From Progne subis subis (taxonomy: Eukaryota > Chordata > Aves > Passeriformes > Hirundinidae), in contig JAKJHU010000109.1 in the NCBI GenBank assembly GCA_022316685.1, positions 682,001-746,000 on the forward strand: a DNA stretch of 64,000 nt, in the 5' to 3' direction. The notes beneath the pieces are model-generated. The model was given only the letters and a program-made list of their open reading frames with translations, ran no database searches and had not been told where the DNA came from. Below are positions 24,271-35,800 of this stretch, piece after piece. The position numbers and the translations under genes are program-made. Position 1 is the stretch's first letter. Every line of letters begins with the position of its first letter.

Positions 24271-26099
24271 AATTCAAATCCATCTGGATTTTTTACAGCT
24301 TTCTGCAATTTAAGCTAATCTTGAACAGATTTCACTTTGTGATTAATTACTTCTTCCTGCAAATCAGCAATTGGAAACATTGAGCTAAGACTAGTTCTTA
24401 GGCACCGTTGTCTGTCTTCCCTAAAGAATTTGTACTTGTTACATTGGTTTTATTCTGTCACAATTAAAAATTTTTCTTCACTCACTAGAAGCACAATAAA
24501 AATACAGTGGAAGTTTTGTGCTGATCCTGAAGCACTTTACAAGAAGAGATTAATTGCTATGCTACAGATCCAGGAACTGATGGACAGCAAAGGAGTGTAT
24601 AAAAAAGACACAGCAAGCCATTTGGTGGCAATAGTATGCAGGGACCCAGGGCCTATTCAACTAAACCATTTCCTACACTATTTCTGTTTGCATTCTATTC
24701 ACCACTGACTCAGAACTATCCATCATGACTTGACAGACTACATCAGTTAAATCTATTGCAGAATGATTTTTATAGAATTATCAATTTATTTTGTCAATTT
24801 TAATAACAGTTCCTCAAACACAAAAGTAACGATTACAGTCCCAAAAGAAAGGGATTCAAAGCTGAAGTACCGGTGAAGCTGCTCTGACACAGATTCTGAA
24901 ATGGTGTATATATATGGTATACTCCAATATACATCTAGACTGAGACTAGTGTCCTCTCTCACTTCACCATCCTCTTCTGTCTCCCAGGGAGATGTCAATA
25001 CCTCTGTTTTGAAGAAGACAAATGCTGCTTTGGAGCATCTTTCCCACTCAGACCAGCCTAATTCCCAGGGATTGCTGAGCAGACTTCCTTACAAAGAGGA
25101 CATTGGGAATGAGCCTCATTAACATGAATAGGAGTCCATTGGTCAACTGCCTTGGCACCCTGTCAGAAATGGGAGTAACAGTCCCTGCATTTCTTAACTC
25201 CCAAATCTGCTGCGTTATTATGCTGATGACTTCAAGTAGTCTCTACTGGAAGCTCCAAAGGCCCTTGTGTGATGAGCACATCTAGTTCACACCACCCCCA
25301 GAGGTCCCTTCTGAGATGGCATGACACCTTTCATCACCACATCAGTGTAAAATACACTGAGCAGAGCCCCAGTGAACTTGGGAACTTGGGCAGAGAGTTA
25401 CAGCACATTGGAAAATGTCAGTTCACAGTGTAAATCTCCCTTTTGCTACAGGGTAGGCTGCAAACAGCAAACTGTCAAGGCTCGCTCTTCTGCTGTAGCC
25501 AAAAGGTGTCTCTGTAACAGCCTGGGATGCTGCGCTGGGTACCCTTCCAATACTGCTAGTCTGGAAAAATGCCATCTGCTGAGCAGCACACCATGGGCCC
25601 CAATCAAGGCATCAGGAGCAGGGACAGGACGCAGGTGGAAAATAACAGTCCAAGTCTCTGTTAGAACCACTGGCTTACTAGAAGGGCTGTCATCACAGCA
25701 GTATTGCCAATTTGACAAGAAAAGATAGCGGACAACAAAGTACCTGCTTCAGATACAGACCCAAGATAGTGTTTGTAAGAAAATGAGAGATGCAGCGCTG
25801 TCCCCTCAGTTTGTCCCTGTCGTCACTGTCAGACCTGGCAGTCCTGCAGCTGGGAGCTCTCAGTCTCCAGCGAGCTGGGGACCTTGTGACAATCAGAGAA
25901 CTGGCCAGGGAGCCTGACTGGTGATTTCCCCTGCAGCTGGTAGGAAGCAACTGCAGAGCTGCTCCACACCGCTCTGTATACAACCTGGATTCAGCTGTGC
26001 ATCACAAGTTTTCTTGCCAGACACCAAGGGCTTTCCCATAAAAAGGCTACTGGGCAGGTAAATGGTGTCTGCCTCCACTGAGAAGGACAGGGCTGCAAA

Positions 26100-27149
26100 T
26101 GGTGTAGCCAGAGCTCAGTGGGTCATGGGTTAGTACAGTTTAGTTTTTAGTTATAAAAGAATGTAAAATAATTCTCCAGGTCAGGACCTGGGAATTGCTT
26201 TGGAAGAGACAGAGACCTATCAGAGAGTTAGTTAGAATATTGACATCTACTCTGACCACTGAAATTGTTAGCTGCGACTTTGGGAAGTACCATATAAAAC
26301 CCCTTGATTTCCTGTAGGTGGGGTTTTTTCCTTCTTCCTTTGGCCAGAGAGAGACAGGTAACATCGAGCTGGGCCTGCTGCTCCCCCCTTTTTGCGGGGG
26401 GAAGCTGGCCTGAGGCCTGGCCGGATTCCATCGGCTCCCAGGTGAAGTGGGGGAAGTAGAAGTTGCTGTCTTGTGGCGGCCGCTTTCTTCGAGTTTCCTT
26501 AGAGCAGAGAGGGATCTCTGCTGGGCCCCTGATGGGAGCTACGGGCACTGTTTGGGCCGAGGCCAGCCCAATTTGCACCGAGGGGTGGGCTGAGAAGGTG
26601 TTTATGATCTTGCTTGAGTTTTTTTCCTAGACTGCCCGGGTGCTCCAATTTCTAATGTTTCTGCATGAGTTTTTCCTTATCAGCTCGGCCTTGAACATCT
26701 AACACTATGAGCTAGAGAGAGTGAGAGACAAAAACTCCGAGCAGATTTAACTCTTTCTTAGCAACATGAAGCTTCCAGAGCTTGGCCCTTCTCTGAGAGA
26801 GTAAGGAAGGACAGAGTGAACATAAAGAACAACAGCATGAAGTCAGTAGCAAGAGTGAAAAGACTATTAAGACAGAGGGTTGAAGAGTTGGTTGTTCTAT
26901 TCTTACTTGAGCCATGGAAATGAACTCTATATTTAGGTCATTTCATTTTAGTTTTTTTCCAACTTTCTGTTTTTCTGTTCTTTTAGTGTAAGTTAAGAAA
27001 CTATTTGTTAATTTTAAAGTTAAGCCTGCTTTGTTTTTCTCCTAGTCTCTCTCTCTCAAAAAGAGTAAGTACCAAGACCAAAATTTAGTGAATGTGAAAC
27101 CACCACATTGAGTGGTGTTTCCATCCGGTTAAAAATTAAACTTATAACA
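26100..27149 (+). mobile_element. Probable endogenous retrovirus LTR (solo)
   Basis: The segment differs from its surroundings in composition: a TATAAAA box at 26293-26299 followed by a GC-rich, C/T-rich middle (26360-26600, with GCGGCCGC), then an A/G-rich half, a T-rich stretch, and a terminal block with a short inverted repeat (ACCACCAC...GTGGTGTT) ending in AACTTATAACA at 27149. This layout and the terminal block look like avian LTRs. No gag, pol or env reading frame is nearby, so it would be a solo LTR. I could not identify a convincing target-site duplication, and the left boundary (candidates 26103, 26119 or 26126) is unsure. It might be another repeat class. Confidence 0.5.
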
Positions 27150-30100
27150 CTGTGCCTGCCTAATACTTCTAAGCATCTAAACTCCAAATCCCATTAGTAA
27201 GTTTAAATAAGTCTAAGGGGAAAAGATGTCAGATTTACCATAGACCTGACTCTGGAGTACTCTCCCTGCTGGGCTGAGCTTGTTGCCTATGGCTGACACC
27301 ACTGGCTGTGCATCTTAGAGGCTTGTACCAATAAAAATCACCAGCAAAAATAACTTCTCTATAGTAATTTCTTTAATGTTGCATGCCTTTTGTAAGGCTC
27401 TCTTCTCTAATCCCTCTTCCTCTTTTTATTTTTCTTCTCTTTGATTGTTTTCCAAATTTTCACTGTTAGTTATTAACTACATGCCAACTCACTGTGTATT
27501 TAGTAATCAGATTATCTGCTAATACCTGCCTAAAGCAGTCACCATTGATTAAAGAAAAAGTGGTCATTATGGTATTTTTAATACAAATTATTTGTAATTT
27601 TAATACAAATTATTATCCTGAGGCCAAGATTGAATTAAAGGAGAGATCAAATTAATGAAGGATTGAATTAAATTAGAAACATCTGATTGCAATATTTCCT
27701 ACTTCTCCAAACTGCCAAAAGAAGACAGTGGTATGACTGTGAATTTGTTATTTCATGAAAAGGTACAAACAGCTTGTTTTATAACTGCATCTGAGAAGTG
27801 TGCCTTACCATGGATATAGCTGGGTAAGTGCTCAAAATCCACAGCAATTTTGAAAGAGGATCTAATGTAATAGCAAAAAATTCAATCAGAACATGAGCCA
27901 CAAAATCTCTGCTAATTTCTTGTTTCACACAATGCAGGCCAGATTTCCAGGCACTCTGGTCACCCAGGGCCTCCCCCACACGTGTAGGAGATCACTGCAG
28001 CAGGGAACTGCAGACGTGGGTGCACACAGCCCCTGTGAGCAAAGCTCTGGGCCACCTTTTGGATGCACGGTTATTTAATACATTCATCCAGTTATTAAGA
28101 TTGCTTTTGAATAATCTTATCTTTTCCACCCTCCCCGAAGTGTCTTAATGAGGGATATGATGTGAAAGCACTTCCCTAGCTTCTAATTTGGATACATTTA
28201 TTGGTTCTAAATAGCACAGGGAATGGAGATTTCAAGCTTGCTCTCTACAGGGAACAATCCGTGGGCTCAGGACGAACTGAACTGAGCTCCCCAGTTTTAT
28301 AAGTGGTCTTTCTAATCCTACTTCTTATCCTACTAATCATCAACAATCCCATTGCTATTCCTGCCCTGAGTCTGACTTGTGTTGCCCTGCATTTCAGTCA
28401 CTTTTGTGCGACTCTAAACTGCTTGTGAGAAATGCTTTAACTGACTTGATTGATTGTTTATCTCCCAATCATAAATGCTAATTACAGAGTTGAGAAGACT
28501 GGTTTGTCTTTATTGTGATGCTTCCACACAGAAATATAGAATTTTAATTTTTTTTAATGATTTCAATGAATTCCCTTTATACTTTGATCCAGTGAGTGCA
28601 GAGGACAGATTATTCCTTCCAGTGTGAGAAACTGCTTCACAGAACAGTAAGCCAATCAAGAGAAAAACCTTGGCAATATGAAGTTGTGACCTAATTCTAT
28701 CCTTCACTGCATTTCCTCCTCTCTCCAAAACATCCAAAGTTCAAAACAGCTGCCCTTAGACAGAACAGTTCTCTCTACCCAAATAGGTCACTTAGAGAAT
28801 GAAGGCTGTAACTGCACATAACCCTCTCACAAACCAGAGCGCTTCCCCGAGCCATGCATGGTGAGGCTCTGGGATGCTTCCCATCTCTGGAAAAGGCCTT
28901 CCTTGTGGGAAATGCAGCTGTGTTTTACAACCAAGACAGAATGACTTTTCCCTGCTGATTTTAAAAATCAATTGTAATTACAGTCAGAACAAATGCCCAA
29001 GTTCAGCGGGCAACTCCCCGGATTCCAGAGTCAGAGAATCCACCTGCATATGGCAGATCCCTGCACAGGGAGGCTCCATCTGGGATGGAGATGTGCATTT
29101 TGCAAAGGTGCATCTTTTGGTCTGTGGAGGTCTGCGTGTAAATTAAGAAAGCTCCGCTGGAGGCTACAGAGCTAGGCTGGTTTGGGACAGCTGAGCCCTG
29201 TTTGTGGCATGCAAAAGAAAGACAGAAAGGAGCAACTGTAACGTGTTCTTATGTGAAAGAGCATGACCATGAGCCTCAGAACATCTAAACTCTTTGGTGA
29301 CAACCATAAAAATTCCGAAGTTAGAGCCGCTTCATAAAAAGGCAGCAGATCCCTGGCAAAGCTCCCAAGTGGTGGGACCCACGGTTGGAGGTACCGAGGT
29401 TTGGTGGCTGGACACCCTGCAGCCATTTGCCTCATAAATCCACACAAATCCAGCATGGTCAGGACTGGCCATACTAGTGTTTTTCAGAAGGACTGTTATT
29501 ACACTGGAAATTTCCAACAATCTTTTGCTTCTCTTTTAACTCTGTTTTATTGGTGAGGGTTTTTGTTAACCAAACTGAATCAATAACAGTAGTGTAGCAT
29601 GTTCTCCCTATTGCTTATATATAACTATAATTTAAAGGCCTAAACTAATGTATGCTATGTCATTCACTACAGAGAAGTTCCCAAGGGACTAACAAAAAAA
29701 ATTAAATTTAAAATATGAGCTTTCAAATGATGAAATATGTATATCATTGAGGGTTTACAGAGCAACTGGCTTCTGTATTTACAATAGGGTTCACCCTTAT
29801 CAAATTAAATCTCAGTATAAAGCTATATTTTAACATTCAGCAAGTCTTGTACCCTTCCAAAATATCCTTGCAGCTTCCTTGCAGGTTTCGTAGTCATGCA
29901 AGTTCATCAGAAAGCAAAGGTCTTTGGACGCTGTGGGAAGGAGATTTGAAGCAGTGCAGTATCACTGTCAAATGTGTGATCTCGGACCCTCAACCTTCCC
30001 ATCCTGCTTAAGCACAGACACCTATCTGCTTCAGCAGAACAGGGCATCAACAAAACTGCTGGCACTTCTCTCTTTCTCACATACTGACTGATTTTGTAAC

Positions 30101-30176
30101 CAGTCCACTGTGCTAAATTATAAAAAACTGTTCTCTAAGGAATTAAGAAAGTTGCCATATGGGAAGGAAAAAGGGG

Positions 30177-30216
<40 letters not shown>
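30177..30216 (+). repeat. Uninterrupted run of 40 A
   Basis: A homopolymer of 40 adenines, preceded by an A/G-rich stretch. No retrogene or SINE body is recognised upstream. Length in the assembly is likely unreliable. Confidence 0.9.
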
Positions 30217-30217
<1 letters not shown>

Positions 30218-30649
30218 CGCCTTAGTATTGCATTTCATTCCTGAAGTATTTGTGTGATTGCTGTTGGAAGAAGCCCTTCATGTGCTGTATCTAGACTCAG
30301 ACACAAGATCTTTTTGCTAAGTCCTTGGGCTGAAAAAAGGAGATACATTTTTTCAGTGGTAAGGTGATTCAGAAATCCACATGTGCTGAGGTGATTGCCT
30401 GAGATATGTGGGATATAGAGGATTATGGGTTGAAAACATGATACTCAAGTCAATTACCTTGAGTTTAAGATGAAAAAGAACTGTAATGAAATCTATAATA
30501 CTATGGTATAATGCAGTGGAGAATCAAGCTTCAAATCTTTTTACTTGCTCTATGCTTACAGGAAAATTAAACCTCATGTTGTCTAGCTGTTTCTGTAACA
30601 AGACTGCTCAAAATCCATGTATCCTCAAATAGTTAAGGCACCCAAGAAT

Positions 30650-31195
30650 GATGCTTACAACTGGATCATCCAGTTCATTGGTTTTGTGGAAGCACACACC
30701 AACAACCACCACCCTCCACCACCCACTGCCAAATGGTCAGGCAGACACGTTTCTCCTGGGTTTGTTCTGTGGCAGTGACGGTGGCATTCCCAGGACAGCT
30801 GGGACAGAGAGGACAGACAGGAAGAGTGGCAGCAGCAGTGAAAGGCACAGACTGAGCGGATGTCTGAGCCAGGCAGGAAGAGGGGCAGCCAAGAGGCTGG
30901 GTGCCCGGCAGTCATCTCTGTGCTTGCTGCCTGCTCCCGAGCCTGGGACTGTACCAGCCTTGTCCCGGGAGCCCTTCCTGGGAAGAAGGAAAGCCTGTCT
31001 CTGGAAAGGCGTGAGGAGGAGGCCGCAGCACCAGCACACAAACCCTCCTGCTCCTCTGCACAAATAATGGGAACAGCCAAAGCCTGGGCACAGGGATGAA
31101 AGCACATTTGTGAGGAAGTTGTATCTGGCAGGGAGGACATAAAGAACAGCTCTGCCGGGAGATGTCGACTGCCCCGCTGTCCGCGATGTGGCAAG
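30650..31195. other. GC-rich tract of unknown nature
   Basis: The tract is markedly GC-rich relative to flanking AT-rich DNA, with overlapping open frames on both strands (139 codons on +, 164 and 192 on -). Overlap on both strands is a compositional effect, and none of the translations looks like a known family. The right edge reads GCAAGGTATGTA, a donor-like site at 31195-31200. It might be a non-coding exon or a decayed repeat. Confidence 0.3.
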
Positions 31196-31879
31196 GTATG
31201 TAAATCCCTGCCTTGGGATCCTGCTGTGCACAAGTCACCAGATGGTGCTCTACATACAGACTTGAAAGTTCTTTATCTTAATGTGGGAACTTCGATAGCC
31301 TTTGAGGAAATAACGGTGATACTTTTTGTGAAACCTTTCCTTTAAAGTTTAATTTGCATCTTAGTCTTTTCATCTCAGATAGGGGTGGTTTTTTTTGTTA
31401 AGCTGTTTATTCAGAACAGCTTTAGTGCTCAGATTTTTGAGACAGATTTTACAAGCATGAGACTTCCAACCCAGGTCTGCCGAAAATATGGGAGTAAAAT
31501 AAAATATTTAGTCATATAACTTTTACACCACTTATTTTGCCTGCAATGGGAAATAAATATACAGAATCTTCTGCATCACAGTGGATATGACATCATAGAA
31601 GTGGTACCACATTAGAAAATAATTCCTAGGATGTGGTGAGGATGAAATAGTAGGTAGAAGGCTTTTCAGATTAAAATAGCTATAGCATAGTAGAGCATTC
31701 TTATCTTCTAGAAATATAATTCCAAGTGTATCCAAATCCCACTCATCTTCCCTCTGAAATTCTATACCCATCCTGCTTCAACTAATGGTTTTAAGACAAT
31801 TAACAGAAATACTGAGAATATGGATGCCTCTTTTTCATCACCCCTTAAAAGAGGATTCATCTCGTTAAAGTATATATTA

Positions 31880-32520
31880 GAAGCCACGTGCACTACGACT
31901 CTGAAGGTCAGGGCAGCAGCAAGTTATTAGAGCACGCATTTGATGGTCTCCTTGAAATTTTGGAAACCGCCCAGGAGATGGCAGCAAATGGCACTCCGGG
32001 GGCAGGAGCCTCCGGGTGAGCCTGCGAGCTGTTCAAACCAGCGCCGGATTCCCAAGTACACCGGGTTTATCTTGTACCCAGCACGAACTCAATTTACTAA
32101 TTTTGTTCTTTGCGGAGCGGCAGAGAGAACAAAGCCACATGAGACTTTCACAATGTTGCACTCAATCGGTGTGTAACATTGTAAAAATATAGTAGCACTT
32201 TAAAGTAACGTGTCATTTTCATAAAATTTGTAATTACTCGAATCATTTATTTCCCTACATGAAGGCTATTAAAAATAGTTTCAGGGGCAGTGCAATTTGT
32301 TATGAAATGAAGGTCAATCTCATTAGATCACTGTAACAGGGATCCTAATAATATCCTGGCAGAAACGAGGTATCTCATTACAGATGTTGTATTTTGTTTG
32401 AAATATTGGGTCGTCATTAAATGAGCACTAAAATACACATAATATTGGATGACATAAATTATTCCCCTGAAAAACTACCACACACAGAAGTGGTAAAACA
32501 ATTATGAGGGTACAATACAA
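31880..32520. promoter_or_regulatory. Candidate conserved non-coding element
   Basis: This stretch has the texture of a vertebrate enhancer: a CACGTG E-box at about 31884, a CTCF-like motif at 31971-31984, then homeodomain-like ATTA/TAAT blocks (for example CATTAAATGAGC near 32416) and no simple repeats or open frames. It is a judgement from sequence texture only and needs a cross-species alignment. Confidence 0.25.
31971..31984 (+). promoter_or_regulatory. CTCF-like motif
   Basis: CCAGGAGATGGCAG matches 13 of 14 positions of the CTCF core consensus CCASYAGRKGGCRS written by degenerate code; the fifth position is the mismatch. Single motif matches occur by chance. Confidence 0.35.
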
Positions 32521-32730
32521 AGCTTAACATTTTCTATCTTTTCTAGCTGGATTCACCTACTTAATATCAATTTGGTTTGCTGCTGCCTCTGGATACTGAG
32601 CCACGGCTGGGTTGCTAGAATTACACAGAGAGCTGTTTTCAGACTGTGACACTGCAGACTACAACCAGTAAGAAAGATGTTTAATTTTCCTTGTAACAGC
32701 TGAGTAAGCTGCTATCCAGGAAATAAAATT

Positions 32731-32820
32731 TAAAAGGAAAAAACAAAAAAAACCAAAAAAAAAACAAAAAAACCAAAACAAACAAACAACAACAACAACA
32801 ACAAAAAACAACAAACAGCA
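32731..32820. repeat. A-rich and (CAA)n simple repeat
   Basis: A-rich sequence with CAAAA and AACA units passing into a short (CAA)n run. Simple repeat; no element body recognised beside it. Confidence 0.9.
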
Positions 32821-35800
32821 AGATTCCAGAAATAAACATTGCTTTTACAAATACAAGAGAAAGAGTTACTTTCCTTTAATTATCTTTACCCATTTGGAAA
32901 GTAACAATTGGTTTTTCTAGGCCTTTCATTCTGCTGGAACCACAGCTGAAGGTATGGGTGTGTTTAAATGCTTCTCTGGAGCTATATCACAGCACTTAAC
33001 ACCTGGCAGGATCATGCTGAGCCTCTGCTCCAGGCCAGTCAACAGTACCCAGAAAGGTAGCACAGATTATCCATGGCAGGGAGCTCAACAGTTACCGGAG
33101 CCCTGTTTTCCCGAGGCTTAAGACTCCTAATACACCTGTGAGGTACATCAGCAGCCTCAGGAAACTGTGAAGAAAGCAGAAAAAGAGGTTCTGTTGATTT
33201 CCCAGCACCATGAAGTGGATCCAGGAAAGGTTCTCCATCAGTGGAGCGTGTGCTATAACAGCAACACCCCTTTCCTTTCAGCAGAACAGGTTTAACCACG
33301 GGTACACTGCAGAGGTTGTGGTTAGAAGGTGTGTACAAACACGGACAGTCAACCTGGGGCAACCCACAGCAGCTACAGATGGCACTGAGACAACACCTGG
33401 GTAGTGCTGTTTTGCAGAAGCAAAGGCAGCCCTGCTGGTTTGTGACTATAGCTTGGGCTTTTTAAAAATTCTCAACTGGAAATTAGGAATTTTTTTTTAA
33501 TATTGATCAAATTTCTAGATAGAAAAATGCTAGGTACAAGAATGAAATAATTATATTTTCAGCTGCAGATTATGTAATGAACTCAGACTGTAGTGCTTAG
33601 CATCTGAGGCAGGGAGGCCCCACAACACCTTAGAGACACCCCACATCCCTGTGCCCCCCAAGCCATGTCCCCAGGGTGTCCCACCACATCACCAAAATTA
33701 AGTCCTACCCATCATGAAACAGGGACACAAGGACATGCATGTTGGATGATGCCCATCACGCAGTCCTTACACAGGAAGTCTATTTTTTAATTTGACTTTC
33801 TGCCTATCACTGACTTACTATATTTACATCAGCTTTAAAATTTTCTTATTCATCAGTTTTCTTCGTGAAACACTTTCTTAGTAGGTAAAACACAAACATA
33901 AATAGCTACAGTGAGAGAATTGTGAATCGGCTTGAAGCAGGCGCTGCAAAAGAGAAAAGGCAATATAGGAATACAGAGCATATGCAAGAACAGACACTGT
34001 CCAAAGAGCACAAAAGCTTATAGAAAATGACCTTAAGAGCTGAATTTTGAACAAAAAAACCCAGCAAACAGCAAGTGATGATCAGGTAAGGTGAAACACT
34101 TTAGGGTTCTCGGAGGGTGACGTCTCAAGAGCATTTCTGCTGACAGCAAATAAAAGTCCACACCTGCCCACTGTTCATTTCTGCCTGTGCCCTGACAGGT
34201 AGGCTGGTGCATACTCTCCTGAGGACCATCCGGTGAACAGACTGGATAAAAATCCAGCTTAAAAATCAACCTTCTTTTGCCTGAGTTATTTTTTCACCTA
34301 ATCTACTGACACCACTTGGTCTCCATGGTTACACAAATACTTCTAGTGGTACCTTTGCTACTGTCATGCGAAGAAGGGTTAGGGAGAATGGAAAAACCAG
34401 CAGAAAGCTGCTGAAGCTGACACTGCAGCAGAAAGGGAAATCTCATCATAGGATGCTCTAAGATTTCACAAATCCTTTCTTTCCCAGCACATCTGATTTA
34501 AGAAGTCCCCACCCCAGTCCCCTCTGCAGCAGTGGCCAGCTCTTTGTGAATAAAACAGTGTCACCCTCTCCTCCAACTGTGCCTTGATGCAGCAGAGAGG
34601 ATGTCAGGCAGTGCAGACTGGAGGGATTTAGAAGCAGCTCTGCTGCCATGGGAAAAGCCATGGAACACAGAGGCCATTTTCCAGGATACAGATCCTGAAA
34701 ACTGAGCTGACTGGAGCTGGCAGAGAACTCATGCAGAAAATGTAACAATGAGGGAACGAGGAAGGAGAAGGTGCTGTTTGTAGTTTGGTGTAAAAGACTC
34801 CAGGGAACAGAGTGGACAGTGCTATGATGTATCACTTTTTCTTACAGCATAAAATGGATGAACTACACAGATTCAACTCCTCTCCAGCACCAGAGTGGAC
34901 TTGGAGGCCAATCTACACCTATTTATTAACAAAAGCAGTGCAAATGTACCTCTGGGGAAACTGCCAATACCAGTGACATGTTTCTAAACAGAACATCTCA
35001 TATCTTGTTTTTTGAACTCTTACATCAGTCTTTTGGATCTGTATGCAGAATTATTTCAGAGTTTATCTAACATCAGACTTTTAGCTCCAAGCTGTTTTTG
35101 TGTGGTGCTTCTCAAATCTGAAAGGTCTCCCTCCAGCATGCCAACCCTCAGCATGACACAATGACTGCTATCAAATATAAATATAGAAATAAATATAGAA
35201 TAGATTATAGCACACAAATAGTCCTTTATGTATTTGAACAAGGATATGTTATCGTAGTTCATGAAAATTGTATTTAAATGCAGTGTATATAGGTCTTTAT
35301 TATTTAAAAAATTATTTAATGTAGGTTAAATCAGATGATAAAGATATAAAGAGAAGATAATGAACTAATCTCAACCTATTTTTTCCCCTTCCTCAGTTAT
35401 AAAGAGTGCTCCTCACTCCTTTTACATCCCTTCAGTGGCAAAAATGAACCTTGCTTCCAATATTTGACCATTACCGAGATGTTCACAGTGCTTAAGCCCA
35501 TCAAAAAAGAAGAAAATGTACAGAGTGACTCTTATGAGATCATTTACTCCCAGTGAAGAACAATTAATGGATTGCAAGCCATGACTGGCATTCCTGGGAA
35601 CCACAAATTCAAGCGGGTGGGATCAAAGTGGTAAGAGATCTCTCCTGCTCCAGAACACATGGAAGACTGGATTTCACCACTGCTGCCCTCCCTACTTTAC
35701 ACTGACAGTCCCACTTCCCCCCTCTCTTCACTGGTTTACAATACTCTGATATGGGTGCTCTCATTTTCTAACTGTACTTCCAAATGTTGAAAAGATTGAC

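Noticed and set aside
30177..30216. A40 run as the tail of a retroposed gene
   Set aside because: No recognisable gene, SINE or LINE body lies upstream, so it is listed only as a homopolymer.
30648..31238. Several overlapping frames of 108 to 192 codons on both strands
   Set aside because: Overlap in all frames is expected in a GC-rich tract with few stop codons; no family features or start context were seen.
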